NCBI RefSeq assembly: GCF_001709345.1
Contig: NZ_MDTQ01000001.1
Coordinates: 2,865,980-2,929,979, forward strand
Direction of reading: 5' to 3'
DNA from: Terasakiispira papahanaumokuakeensis
GTDB taxonomy: Bacteria; Pseudomonadota; Gammaproteobacteria; Pseudomonadales; Halomonadaceae
DNA length: 64,000 nucleotides
Shown here: positions 54,760-63,510 of the stretch, in pieces
Numbering within the stretch: the first letter of the stretch is position 1
Layout: each line of letters opens with the position of its first letter
The notes under the pieces: generated by a model
What the model was told of the DNA's origin: nothing
Databases searched by the model: none
What the model saw: the letters and a program-made list of their open reading frames with translations, nothing else
Made by a program: the position numbers and the translations under genes

Positions 54760-55465
54760 GTCCAAAACCTCATATTGGAGACTTCAACACTTCCGTGTTT
54801 GTGTGGTGATACTGGTAGGGTTGGTGATCTACGCAGGAAGCACCCATTCGAGCCTTTATGCTGCTGATCCACAACCGAAGATACTGATCTTAGGCGATAG
54901 CCTAAGTGCTGCTTATGGCCTCGAACAACATCAAGGCTGGGTCTCTCTCTTACGTCAGCGGCTTATTGATCAAGGGTATGCCTACACAGTCATCAATGCC
55001 GCCATCAGTGGAGAAACCACCCAAGGCGGATTAACCAGACTGCCTCAATTACTCAAAGAGCATCAACCCGAAATCGTACTCATTGAGTTAGGCGGTAACG
55101 ATGGTTTAAGAGGGCAACCAATCCCCAATACGAAAGCCAATCTGGCCCAAATGATTGAACTGGCACAAGCATCCGGTGCTCAGGTGGTGCTAGGAGGGAT
55201 GATGATTCCACCCAATTATGGTCCGCGTTATACCCAAATGTTTAGTCAAATGTATCCCGACTTGGGTGAAGAACATAACGTCGCAGTCATCCCATTTATT
55301 TTACAGGGTATTGCCGACCAACCAAATCTGATGCAGGCAGACCAGATCCACCCTACCGCTCAGGCACAACCGATGCTGCTGGATAACATTTGGCCAGTAT
55401 TAATGCCATTATTAAATAAAGATCGCTCACAAGCGCTCTCGACCCCACTGATTCACGCTGCTTAA
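54758..55465 (+). CDS. tesA: thioesterase I / lysophospholipase L1
   Basis: Periplasmic GDSL hydrolase acting on long-chain acyl thioesters and lysophospholipids. 235 residues. Signal sequence of about 35 residues ([20 protein letters not shown]...YA). Catalytic serine in LILGDSLSAAYG, oxyanion residues in INAAISGETT and IELGGNDGLRG, Asp-His in QADQIHPTAQA. The GGAGG site is 10 nt upstream and lies inside ybbA. ppk2 starts 15 bp after. Confidence 0.95.
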   Translation: MSKTSYWRLQHFRVCVVILVGLVIYAGSTHSSLYAADPQPKILILGDSLSAAYGLEQHQGWVSLLRQRLIDQGYAYTVINAAISGETTQGGLTRLPQLLKEHQPEIVLIELGGNDGLRGQPIPNTKANLAQMIELAQASGAQVVLGGMMIPPNYGPRYTQMFSQMYPDLGEEHNVAVIPFILQGIADQPNLMQADQIHPTAQAQPMLLDNIWPVLMPLLNKDRSQALSTPLIHAA

Positions 55466-55480
55466 GGATGGCTGACAAAT

Positions 55481-56317
55481 ATGCATTCTGATCTTGAAGT
55501 CACTATGCGCGAGGCACAAAAAAGCGCACAACAAACACCGAATAGCTACCCCTATAAACAAAAAATGGGGAGAAAAGAGTACGAAGCCAATAAACGTCAG
55601 CTTCAAATTGAGCTGCTGAAAATGCAACGCTGGGTCAAGGAGAATGGTGAGCGGATTGTGATCTTATTTGAGGGCCGAGACGCTGCGGGTAAAGGGGGCA
55701 GCATCAAACGCTTTATGGAACACTTAAATCCACGCGGCGCCCACGTGGTGGCACTCGAAAAACCGAACGAACGAGAAACCAGCCAATGGTACTTCCAGCG
55801 CTACTTACAACATTTACCCTGCGCAGGTGAAATCGTGCTCTTTGACCGCTCCTGGTATAACCGGGCAGGAGTAGAAAAAGTCATGGGTTTTTGTGATCAA
55901 GAAGAGTATGTCGAGTTTCTGCACCAAGCCCCGGTGCTGGAGCAAATGCTGGTTGAGTCAGGTATTAAACTTTATAAATTTTGGTTCTCTGTCTCCAGAC
56001 AAGAGCAATTCCGACGTTTTATGGAGCGTCGCAACGATCCCCTTAAGCAATGGAAGCTTTCTCCAGTCGACCTTGCGTCATTAGATAAATGGGATGCTTA
56101 TACCGAAGCGAAAGAAGCCATGTTCATGCATACCCATAAACCCCAAACGCCCTGGACGGTCATCAAATCAGATGACAAAAAACGTGCACGTCTAGCCGCT
56201 ATGCGCGTTTTATTATCCAGCTTATCCTACGACAATCGCGATGATGAGATTGTCAGCATGCCTGACCCGCTCTTAGTCAGTAGTGCGACAGATGTGTTGA
56301 ATAGCCCAGAGATATAA
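55481..56317 (+). CDS. ppk2: polyphosphate kinase 2
   Basis: Uses polyphosphate to phosphorylate nucleoside mono- or diphosphates. 278 residues, single-domain PPK2. Walker A FEGRDAAGKGGSIKRF (residues 65-73 core), lid segment NERETSQWYFQRYLQHLP, Walker B VLFDRSWYNRAGVEKVMGF. RRNDPLKQWKLSPVDLASLDKW is the family's substrate region. Whether it prefers ADP or AMP cannot be told by eye, though length and motifs suggest class I. Probably in one transcript with tesA. Confidence 0.94.
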   Translation: MHSDLEVTMREAQKSAQQTPNSYPYKQKMGRKEYEANKRQLQIELLKMQRWVKENGERIVILFEGRDAAGKGGSIKRFMEHLNPRGAHVVALEKPNERETSQWYFQRYLQHLPCAGEIVLFDRSWYNRAGVEKVMGFCDQEEYVEFLHQAPVLEQMLVESGIKLYKFWFSVSRQEQFRRFMERRNDPLKQWKLSPVDLASLDKWDAYTEAKEAMFMHTHKPQTPWTVIKSDDKKRARLAAMRVLLSSLSYDNRDDEIVSMPDPLLVSSATDVLNSPEI

Positions 56318-56408
56318 TCAGATACTCTGAAGTCTGTATGACAACGCAATCACATCCACAGAACAGTGCTCAGCATTTGCCACCAGATCCAGCAAAGGAG
56401 GGATGATA

Positions 56409-56636
56409 ATGGCTCAATCCAATCACGATATTCGCCATCAGGAAGAGGCACAACAAGTGGTTGAACAGTTCAAACACATGTTGAGCCCCACAGGGCGCGC
56501 CCATGTGAGTCAAAAACACCTGCAAGAACTGGAAATGCTCATTGAAGTGGCTCTGAGTAAAACATCGCGCAAGGTCCGGGAGGATATTGCCCACCGACTA
56601 GAAACCCTGGTTGCGGGCCTACACGCCAGTGATTAG
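56409..56636 (+). CDS. small hypothetical protein
   Basis: 75 residues from the second in-frame ATG, 7 nt after AGGAGG; the first ATG is too close to that site. All-helical, charged sequence (EEAQQVVEQFKHMLSPTGRAHVSQKHLQELEMLIEVAL), likely soluble. No recognised family. Placed 91 bp after ppk2 and convergent with the EamA gene. Confidence 0.7.
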   Translation: MAQSNHDIRHQEEAQQVVEQFKHMLSPTGRAHVSQKHLQELEMLIEVALSKTSRKVREDIAHRLETLVAGLHASD

Positions 56637-56651
56637 TGCAAACAGACCATC

Positions 56652-56693
56652 TCAATACATCGAACTCAGTACACCGAACCCAACACAAAGCAC
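56652..56693. repeat. three-copy 14-bp tandem repeat between convergent genes
   Basis: Units TCAATACATCGAAC / TCAGTACACCGAAC / CCAACACAAAGCAC abut exactly. The first two differ at two bases, the third keeps eight of fourteen. Confidence 0.78.
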
Positions 56694-56724
56694 CTCCCCC
56701 AAGTCGTTAGGCATTAAGGTGTTA

Positions 56725-57624
56725 TCAAGCGGGATGATCGGATTGGCGGTGCCATTGCTGCAACGCCAATCCACATAGAATCATCGCTAACGCGACTAGC
56801 GTGGAAGCAAAAATCGGCTCACCTAACAATTGATTCAACAATACAAGAGAGATTGGGGGTGAAAGAAAAATAAGATTCGACAAACGCGACGTTTGCTGAG
56901 TCCGCTTCATTGCGCCTAGCCATAACAAGAACGCAATCCCCATCTCAAAAAGACCGACATATAGTGCGGCGCCCCAATAGGGCCCACTAGAAGGCCATGC
57001 GATATCGGGTGACCGGTAGAGGATCAACGATAAGACCGCCCAACCAATCGTGAAATTTTGCCATTGAGCGAGCAATGCCGGCCGCTGGTCCAGAGTATTG
57101 AGAATCCAATAACCCGCCCAGATCACCGTCGTCACCAGCATAATGCCAACCCCAACAGGATCAGCGAATGTCAACGACCAAGGCTGTCCTCGAGTAGCAA
57201 TCACCAAGACACCGCCATAACAAATACCGCCGGCAATCACATCAATTCCACGCAACCGATGCTTGAGCATTGGAATCGCCATAAAGGCTAAGGTAAGTGC
57301 CCAAGTATAATTCAATGCCATGGCTTCTTGACCGGGTAATCGCCGATAACCTTCAAACAAGAGCAAGTAATATAACGTCGGATTTAACACACCTGCGATC
57401 ACTGGAATCAGGCGGTGCCCTCGTTCAGGCCATAATGCGGGACGATGGGGCTGGCGCCAAAGCAATACAGAAAAAAGACACCAGGACACCCCTGTTGCAA
57501 TCCACAACAACATCAAGGGCGACATATCCGACAGCGCCCACTTAAATGCAGTGGCTACCGTTGACCACAACCCGACGGCTCCCAGCCCCATGAAGAAGGC
57601 CTGACGCTCCGCTATCTGACTCAT
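56725..57624 (-). CDS. EamA/DMT-superfamily transporter
   Basis: 299 residues from the ATG giving MSQIAERQAFFMGLGAVGLW, 9 nt after AAGG; the longer open frame upstream is repeat sequence. About ten hydrophobic segments in two EamA halves. GLFEMGIAFLLWLGAMKRTQQTSRLSNLIFLSPPISLVLLNQLLGEPI is the typical end of the second half. Probably an inner-membrane metabolite or drug exporter; substrate unknown. Single gene. Confidence 0.88.
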   Translation of the reverse strand: MSQIAERQAFFMGLGAVGLWSTVATAFKWALSDMSPLMLLWIATGVSWCLFSVLLWRQPHRPALWPERGHRLIPVIAGVLNPTLYYLLLFEGYRRLPGQEAMALNYTWALTLAFMAIPMLKHRLRGIDVIAGGICYGGVLVIATRGQPWSLTFADPVGVGIMLVTTVIWAGYWILNTLDQRPALLAQWQNFTIGWAVLSLILYRSPDIAWPSSGPYWGAALYVGLFEMGIAFLLWLGAMKRTQQTSRLSNLIFLSPPISLVLLNQLLGEPIFASTLVALAMILCGLALQQWHRQSDHPA

Positions 57625-57690
57625 CAAAAACGCCTTATCCAGAAAAAGATGAAGACTGTTGCCCCCCAAAGCTATTGCAAATTCTATCGT

Positions 57691-57735
57691 GTCACAAAGC
57701 CAATAGTCACAAAACCAATAGCCACAAAGCCAATA
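57691..57735. repeat. three-copy 15-bp tandem repeat upstream of the EamA gene
   Basis: Units GTCACAAAGCCAATA / GTCACAAAACCAATA / GCCACAAAGCCAATA, with at most two differences between any pair. It lies 67-111 bp before the start codon, in the likely promoter or leader of the gene. Confidence 0.93.
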
Positions 57736-57955
57736 GATTGCTTGATCTGCCTTCGTTGACTCAGCATACAGCCTAGGCATTCTTCGCTTGGTCAACACTT
57801 CCTTCGCGTTTCTCTCACGTTTCTTTCAATAGACAAAAAACTGTCTCCTGATGATGACATCATGCGAATACTCCTTTCATGGGGCATACTGATTCAAGTA
57901 GGCCATCAAATGTACGCGAAGCACTCGATTTTTATTGACTCAACGGATATTCGGC

Positions 57956-58912
57956 ATGGTTTCACGGACAGCTCCCATGTGGTTACAGGGCCATATTCTG
58001 GCCCCATACGCTCAACTCGAAGACGCTGATCCATCAGCTTGGCCTAATGATGCCCCGGTCTGGGTTCATTTTGATGCGGAGACACCGGAGCTCAGCGACT
58101 GGCTACTGGAGCTTGGACTGGCCGATACTGTTGTTGACGCCTTATTAGCGGATGACACTCGGCCACGCTGCTCTCGTATGGCGGGCGGCATACAACTCAC
58201 CTTAAGGGGTATTAACTTAAACCCCGAGTCCAGCCCGGAAGACATGGTATCGCTACGCCTGTGGCTACATGGCAAGCGTTGTATCAGCGTACAAAAACGC
58301 CCACTACAAACGTTACAACAGCTCAGCCAGCACCTTGAAACAGGGCAAGGCCCTCAACATATTGATGAATTAGTTGTCGCGATTATTGAAGGGCTGGTTG
58401 ATCGAATAGGCCTCTGCAGCCATGACCTAGAAGACCGCCTGGATACCCTTGAAGACCAAGCCTTGGCCGGCACCCTATCTATTGATGATGCCCTCACCCA
58501 TTTAAGACAACAGTTGATCCCTTTACGACGCTTTTTGGAACCACAGCGCCTCACGATTCAGCGCCTACTAAGCGAGCCTATTTTTAGCGCCGACACCCGA
58601 ATTCAGCTTGAGGAAAGCCTCAACCTGCTGACCCGCTATGTCGAAGATCTCAGCGCCATGCAGGAACGAGCACAAGTACTACAAGAACGTCAATTGAGCC
58701 TACAAAATGAACAACTCAATCGAAGAATGTACTTATTAGGCGTCATCACCGCATTATTCCTGCCTTTAAGTTTTTTAACCGGATTATTTGGTATCAATTT
58801 AGGGGGTATGCCAGGGGCTGAAACAACGAGCGGTTTTTGGTGGTTCTCTATCGCATTAGTGGTGATTGGTGGCCTCGTCGCTTGGCGACTCAAAGAATCA
58901 CGCTGGTGGTAA
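57956..58912 (+). CDS. zntB: ZntB/CorA-family metal ion transporter
   Basis: 318 residues from ATG; a TTG seven codons earlier is possible. A large cytoplasmic domain (about 250 residues) with long helices precedes two C-terminal membrane segments. The pore motif is GINLGGMPG, of the ZntB type rather than the strict GMN-only CorA type. ZntB proteins transport zinc, probably by proton coupling; whether uptake or export cannot be seen. The 331 bp between this gene and the EamA gene contains the 15-bp repeat and nothing else certain. Confidence 0.88.
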   Translation: MVSRTAPMWLQGHILAPYAQLEDADPSAWPNDAPVWVHFDAETPELSDWLLELGLADTVVDALLADDTRPRCSRMAGGIQLTLRGINLNPESSPEDMVSLRLWLHGKRCISVQKRPLQTLQQLSQHLETGQGPQHIDELVVAIIEGLVDRIGLCSHDLEDRLDTLEDQALAGTLSIDDALTHLRQQLIPLRRFLEPQRLTIQRLLSEPIFSADTRIQLEESLNLLTRYVEDLSAMQERAQVLQERQLSLQNEQLNRRMYLLGVITALFLPLSFLTGLFGINLGGMPGAETTSGFWWFSIALVVIGGLVAWRLKESRWW

Positions 58913-58954
58913 ATCAAATACCCAATAGCCGTACTGACGCCGAAGGAGAAACCG

Positions 58955-59497
58955 ATGCCGACAGCAGCAGCGTCTGATGACTCATCACAACCTAATATGA
59001 GGCCCGAGCAGCTGCTTCAACTTCAGGGCTGTTTAAGCTTGGCCACTCAGACTGATCAAGGCGATCCTTTATGCAGCACCGCCCCCTACGCTTGGCAGGC
59101 CCCTTATTTTTTCATCCTGGCCAGCACATTGGCTGAACATGGGCCCGCGCTACAACAAGCCGCACAAGCTCATCGCACCATTGCCTGGATGATCGTACAA
59201 GATGAATACAATAGCCGACAGCCTTATGCGCGGACACGCCTGATGCTCAAAGGACATGTTGAACAGCTCAATGAATCAACGGATCAACGTTACGCTATTG
59301 CACTGGACCAATTACAACAGCGTCATGGAGAAGTGGTCTCAGTCTTATCCCAACTGGATGACTTCTCAATGTTTGCGCTCACCCCGAACGAAGGAAGGTG
59401 GATTACAGGGTTTGGGCAGGCTTGGCGCATTGATGATGCACACTTAACGCAATTAAGCCCTCTTCAATCACAAAAGACGCAAAAAGCGTCTCCCTAA
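58955..59497 (+). CDS. HugZ-like FMN-binding split-barrel protein
   Basis: 180 residues, strong AAGGAGAAACC ribosome site. SLATQTDQGDPLCSTAPYA and QAPYFFILASTLAEHGPALQQ are typical of the pyridoxamine 5'-phosphate oxidase-like/HugZ fold, where such proteins bind FMN or heme. The C-terminal part ends FSMFALTPNEGRWITGFGQAWRID, like HugZ. Heme degradation is possible but unproven. It follows zntB by 42 bp and may be co-transcribed. Confidence 0.8.
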   Translation: MPTAAASDDSSQPNMRPEQLLQLQGCLSLATQTDQGDPLCSTAPYAWQAPYFFILASTLAEHGPALQQAAQAHRTIAWMIVQDEYNSRQPYARTRLMLKGHVEQLNESTDQRYAIALDQLQQRHGEVVSVLSQLDDFSMFALTPNEGRWITGFGQAWRIDDAHLTQLSPLQSQKTQKASP

Positions 59498-59715
59498 CCT
59501 AAGATGTATTATGGATTTACAATAAGCTTACGTGAATGAGATGACTAGAAACAGGATCATAACGTCAAGTTGATTGAATTTTCAAACACCATACATCGGG
59601 CCTGCGGTCTGCATGGTAGACTGATTTTTTTAAGTTTGCGATTTGCCATACGCATTACGCAACGACAGGCGCAGGGAACGGGAGACTGACGTTCGTAATT
59701 CAAGGAGACGCCAGA
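59498..59715. promoter_or_regulatory. gap before nsrR
   Basis: 218 bp without a gene. A short hairpin (AGACGC/GCGTCT, 59475-59491) overlaps the preceding gene's end. No clear promoter hexamers were found. Confidence 0.4.
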
Positions 59716-60183
59716 ATGCAACTCACTCGACAAACCGATTTCGCGATGCGCGTCCTGATGTACCTCGGTATTCAGGAAGATGACCGACTGGTGACAATCA
59801 GCGACATTGCTTACCACTTTGATATTTCACGCAATCATCTTATGAAGATTGTGCACAAACTTGGGCAAATGGAGTACATCCAGACAGTCCGAGGCAAATA
59901 TGGTGGTTTACGACTCGTCCGGGAACCGGCTTCGATCAACATTGGCCATGTTGTCAGAGACTTTGAAACAACACTAGAAGTCATGAACTGTTCGAAGTTG
60001 GACTGCCCTTTAACAGCGAACTGTGACTTTAAGCCGATGTTACAAAAAGCCCAGGAGGCCTTTCTACAAGTCATCGACCAGTACAGCCTTAAAGATCTAC
60101 TGAGCAACCCTCAGGATATGCGCAGCTTGCTAGGCCTGGACGATGAAGAGGCACTGCCGCTGCAAATCATGGAAGTCTCTTAA
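59716..60183 (+). CDS. nsrR: nitric-oxide-sensing Rrf2 repressor NsrR
   Basis: 155 residues. MQLTRQTDFAMRVLMYL starts the winged helix domain; ISRNHLMKIVHKLGQMEYIQTVRGKYGGLRL is the recognition region. The cluster cysteines C92, C97 and C103 (NCSKLDCPLTANC, spacing C-x4-C-x5-C) match NsrR, and D8 matches the aspartate ligand known in NsrR. IscR, the close paralogue, has different cysteine spacing. NsrR represses NO-detoxification genes; none lies next to it here. AGGAG ribosome site. Confidence 0.92.
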   Translation: MQLTRQTDFAMRVLMYLGIQEDDRLVTISDIAYHFDISRNHLMKIVHKLGQMEYIQTVRGKYGGLRLVREPASINIGHVVRDFETTLEVMNCSKLDCPLTANCDFKPMLQKAQEAFLQVIDQYSLKDLLSNPQDMRSLLGLDDEEALPLQIMEVS

Positions 60184-60189
60184 TGATTG

Positions 60190-60228
60190 AAAACGGTATA
60201 CAGCACCACGGACTGTATACCGTTTTTT
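60190..60228 (+). terminator. terminator of nsrR
   Basis: A perfect 14-bp stem AAAACGGTATACAG / CTGTATACCGTTTT with a 9-nt loop that runs into six Ts, 7 bp after the stop codon. Confidence 0.93.
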
Positions 60229-60428
60229 AAGCACCAAACCCTATGTCCTCCACGCTTTGATAATCCCATTTTATCGCTTTCATCTCATATCGATTTTACC
60301 TAGTATCACTTTGAACCCTTGGCTCCGAATGATTTGACGCTCATGTGCATTGAAATTGCAGATCATGATCAGCATAGTGATGACACTAGCATCGGGTAAC
60401 GCTAACTAGGCCGCTATGGACACCCCCA

Positions 60429-60857
60429 ATGAAAGATGAGAGCTTGATCCCTCACGAACTACTGGCACAAGTGATTGAATACGCCCAAGACGGTATCGTG
60501 ATTGCTGAAAAAGAGGGTGATGACCACATCCTGATTTATGTTAACCATGGGTTCGAAGAGTTAACAGGTTATCAGCGAGATGAGATCCTTTATCAGGACT
60601 GTCGATTCTTACAAGGCTCGGAACGGGATCAGCCCGGCCTGAGAAATATTCGAAAAGCGCTTCAACAAGGGCAGGCTTGTCGTGAAATCGTACGTAACTA
60701 CCGTAAAGACGGCAGCCCTTTCTGGAATGAATTATCAATTACACCTTTTTTCAACGACACCGATGAACTCATGTACTACATTGGCGTTCAGAAGGATGTG
60801 ACCGAGCTTGTCGAGCTTCGGGCACAGCAGCCAAACTCACTGACTGAAAATAAATAA
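60429..60857 (+). CDS. short LOV blue-light photoreceptor
   Basis: 142 residues: a single LOV (PAS) domain and a short C-terminal helix, with no effector domain. The photoactive cysteine is C58 in QDCRFLQG; flavin contacts N90, N100 and Q121 (IGVQKDV) are present. The sequence closely resembles the short LOV proteins of Pseudomonas putida (PpSB1-LOV), including the unusual Asp before the cysteine. Role in the cell is unknown. The ribosome site is weak. A 245-bp gap upstream holds the nsrR terminator and nothing else firm. Confidence 0.93.
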   Translation: MKDESLIPHELLAQVIEYAQDGIVIAEKEGDDHILIYVNHGFEELTGYQRDEILYQDCRFLQGSERDQPGLRNIRKALQQGQACREIVRNYRKDGSPFWNELSITPFFNDTDELMYYIGVQKDVTELVELRAQQPNSLTENK

Positions 60858-60981
60858 GTGCTCACTGCATTTTTTGCTTGTCCAAAAACCAAAATGCGAA
60901 TATATAGGCAGCCTAAAGGGTGCGAATAGCACCTGACTAACACGACCTTTCCATGACAACTTTTTGTGGAGATACCAAGGC

Positions 60982-61194
60982 ATGGGACGTGAAGAAGCCT
61001 CCTATGACGAAGAAGACGATCTGCTCGCCGATGCAGATAATGATGAGTCTTTCGAAGACCTGGACGAGCAGGCTGATGCTCTGCCACCACTGCAAAAGCG
61101 CCGTATGATCGAGGATATGCTAGAAGAACGACGACTCAGGCGCCAGCTGGCTGAGGAGTATGACTTCCTGGATGATTTCGATGAAGAGGAGTAA
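60982..61194 (+). CDS. small acidic PA3496-like protein
   Basis: 70 residues from ATG, 10 nt after GGAG. Very acidic N-terminal half (DEEDDLLADADNDESFEDLDE) and a basic helix KRRMIEDMLEERRLRRQLAEE ending in an acidic tail. The arginine-rich helix resembles the PA3496 family, described as a putative envelope-integrity protein; that family match is from memory and moderate. No signal peptide. The 124-bp gap before it includes the GGTGC/GCACC hairpin at 60919-60933. Confidence 0.7.
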   Translation: MGREEASYDEEDDLLADADNDESFEDLDEQADALPPLQKRRMIEDMLEERRLRRQLAEEYDFLDDFDEEE

Positions 61195-61482
61195 GAGCGA
61201 CCCGTTTTAAACTTGCAGCCGATGAGCCGTTCATATGCCATGAACGCTAGCATCATCAGGCCTTGAGCAGATGAAGGCCTGATGATCGGTGAGTTGCGAA
61301 CGATAGGTGTTATGGGCTGAGTTATGGGCTTATCGAACGATAAATGAGGGCTCAACAGGATGAAGAGAGAAAGCCTGTAAGAGATGGCCTGTATAGATAA
61401 CCAAGCCATCATACAAAGTCAGTGTTAACACATTGCTGGAGCGAGTCGTTCAGCAATTCAGCTATTCATAAAAAGTATGGCT
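61195..61482. other. gap between convergent genes with hairpin and repeats
   Basis: 288 bp without a gene. A perfect 13-bp hairpin ATCATCAGGCCTT/AAGGCCTGATGAT lies at 61252-61286 with a 9-nt loop and no T tract. Direct repeats GTGTTATGGGCT/GAGTTATGGGCT (61307-61330) and two GCGAACGATA-like copies follow. Confidence 0.6.
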
Positions 61483-61959
61483 TCAATGCCATATCAAGTA
61501 ACAAGCTTGCATAATGACCGCTGCATAAATGCCCGCCAGAACATCATCAAACATGATGCCAAAGCCACCATCCACTCGTCGGTCAATCCAGCGAATAGGC
61601 CACGGCTTCCAAATGTCAAAGAGCCGGAACAACACAAACCCCAGCAGCATCCAGCTGAACTGTACAGGCATGGCCCACATCGTGATCCAATACCCCACAA
61701 ATTCATCCCACACGATACCACTGTGATCATGAACCCCAAGGTCTGCCGATGTTCGCTCACAGAGCCAACATCCGAAAATAAAAGTGACGGCAAGAAATAA
61801 CCCATAAAGCGATAGCGGTAAATGCCCCACCCCCCAGTACAGGATCATTGCAGCCACAGTCCCGACTGTGCCTGGCGCCCAGGGTGCTGCACCACTTCCC
61901 AAACCGAATGCCAGGAAGTGGACTGGATTACGCCAAACGGTCTTTGGAGCTCGGTTCAC
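61483..61959 (-). CDS. pgpA: phosphatidylglycerophosphatase A
   Basis: Removes phosphate from phosphatidylglycerol phosphate in the inner membrane. 158 residues from GTG, 6 nt after GAGAG; a TTG two codons earlier is possible. Catalytic-type motifs LAFGLGSGAAPWAPGTVGT at the N terminus, DHSGIVWDEFVGYWI and DIWKPWPIRWID. Downstream of thiL, the usual nusB-thiL-pgpA order. Confidence 0.95.
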   Translation of the reverse strand: MNRAPKTVWRNPVHFLAFGLGSGAAPWAPGTVGTVAAMILYWGVGHLPLSLYGLFLAVTFIFGCWLCERTSADLGVHDHSGIVWDEFVGYWITMWAMPVQFSWMLLGFVLFRLFDIWKPWPIRWIDRRVDGGFGIMFDDVLAGIYAAVIMQACYLIWH

Positions 61960-62060
61960 ACACAACTCTCATTCATAATGATCGCACTCATAAGATCGTT
62001 TGAGAGGGTATCAAACATCACGGGCAAAGGAGCCGCTCATTCGCTTGCACTTTGATGACC

Positions 62061-63014
62061 CTACAGAAAATGATTAAACCCTTCCTGAATCCAAGAACGG
62101 CCTGATGCCAGCTTAATCCCTAGAGACTCAGTACACTCACCAATCACAACCGTTGCGGGCCAAAGGCGCGTCAAGGTCTCGAGCTGATCCGGCGCAACAG
62201 CACACAAGAGCACATAATCATCGCCCCCCGAAAGGGCGGCCTCTCGCGCCTGATTTTGTCCTAACAAGATCTCAAGATCCGCTTCAATCGGCAATGAATC
62301 ATCCTGAATCAAAGCACCCACACCGGAGGCTTCCAATAGATGACGACAGTCTGCCAGCAATCCATCAGACACATCAATTGCCGCATGCACACCCGGTTGA
62401 GATGACCAAGCATCACGTACGGCATAGGGCGGTTCAGGCAACATATAGGCCTGCATAAGAGGAGTCCAAGACCAACGCTCTCCTCGCTGGCGGGTGTTAA
62501 TCGCTTGCATTTGCTGCAGACCGCCTCGCGCGCTGCCTAAGCTTCCCGTGACCACCAGGAGATCACCGCTCTGAGCCCCATCACGACGCCAAACATGCTC
62601 CGGCTGACACCACCCCATCACCTGAACCGTAGCGCTTAGCGGACCCCGTGTAGTATCACCACCAATCAGCGGACAGCCTGCTTTTTCTGATAACGATCGT
62701 AAACCGGCAGAAAAATCAGCCAGCCAACAGTCTTCGACTTCAGGCAGGGTCAAAGCCAGCGTAAACCCAGAAGGCTTCGCATTCATCGCCGCCAAATCGG
62801 ACAACGCAACGGCCAATGCTCGCCAACCAATAGCCCAGGGGTCAGCATCAGCCAAAAAATGTCGGCCCGCGATTGAAGTATCCACCGAAATCGCTTGCCA
62901 ACAGCCGGAAGGTGGGGCCAGGAGTGCACAGTCATCCCCTACACCAAGACGAATATCACTGGCAAGAGGACCTAGTTGTGCAAAATGTCGCTGGATTAAC
63001 CCAAACTCACCCAT
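62061..63014 (-). CDS. thiL: thiamine-monophosphate kinase
   Basis: Makes thiamine diphosphate from the monophosphate. 317 residues. Start at ATG (MGEFGLIQRHF), 8 nt after GAGG, 4 bp after the nusB stop; a longer opening overlaps nusB. AIRS/PurM fold: GVGDDCALLAPP, SVDTSIAGRHFLADADPWAIGWRALAVALSDLAAM, PLIGGDTTRGPLS and AIDVSDGLLADCRH. Confidence 0.96.
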   Translation of the reverse strand: MGEFGLIQRHFAQLGPLASDIRLGVGDDCALLAPPSGCWQAISVDTSIAGRHFLADADPWAIGWRALAVALSDLAAMNAKPSGFTLALTLPEVEDCWLADFSAGLRSLSEKAGCPLIGGDTTRGPLSATVQVMGWCQPEHVWRRDGAQSGDLLVVTGSLGSARGGLQQMQAINTRQRGERWSWTPLMQAYMLPEPPYAVRDAWSSQPGVHAAIDVSDGLLADCRHLLEASGVGALIQDDSLPIEADLEILLGQNQAREAALSGGDDYVLLCAVAPDQLETLTRLWPATVVIGECTESLGIKLASGRSWIQEGFNHFL

Positions 63015-63018
63015 GGAC

Positions 63019-63510
63019 TTAACCTCGACGCGCCTGCACCTCTGTCGCACGCTTCGTTTTAGCCAGCTTATCTAATACGCCATTGACATACTTATGGCTA
63101 TCAGTGCCGCCAAAGCGTTTAGCCAGCTCAACCGCCTCATTAATCACTACACGATAAGGCACATCCAGGCGCTTGATCATCTCATAGCTCCCCAGACGTA
63201 GGATCGAGATTTCAATCGGATCCAGGTCATCCAGTTCACGGTCCAAATAACCACTGAATGCCTCATCCATTTCTTGGCGATAACGCACGATCCCATGGGC
63301 CAACTCATGGAAATAAGCATGGTCAGCCTGACGCACGACCTCGACGATATCTTCATGAGGCTCCAGGTTATCATCTGGCATCGCAGCACGTAGCTGAGCT
63401 TCAATATCAGCCATTGTATTGCCACTAATCTGCCACTGATACAGTGCTTGTAAAGTCAGCTGACGTGCAGCACTGCGGGCCTGACGTTTAGAAACCTGGC
63501 CTTTGCTCAT
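63019..63510 (-). CDS. nusB: transcription antitermination factor NusB
   Basis: With NusE forms the antitermination complex on ribosomal RNA leaders. 163 residues. The all-helical signatures are [45 protein letters not shown] and [30 protein letters not shown]. It overlaps ribH by 4 nt (ATGA). Confidence 0.96.
   Translation of the reverse strand: MSKGQVSKRQARSAARQLTLQALYQWQISGNTMADIEAQLRAAMPDDNLEPHEDIVEVVRQADHAYFHELAHGIVRYRQEMDEAFSGYLDRELDDLDPIEISILRLGSYEMIKRLDVPYRVVINEAVELAKRFGGTDSHKYVNGVLDKLAKTKRATEVQARRG

Noticed and set aside
57625-57798. 58-codon extension of the EamA transporter with repeated Tyr-Trp peptide
   Set aside because: The peptide comes from translating the 15-bp DNA repeat; a ribosome site supports the shorter start.
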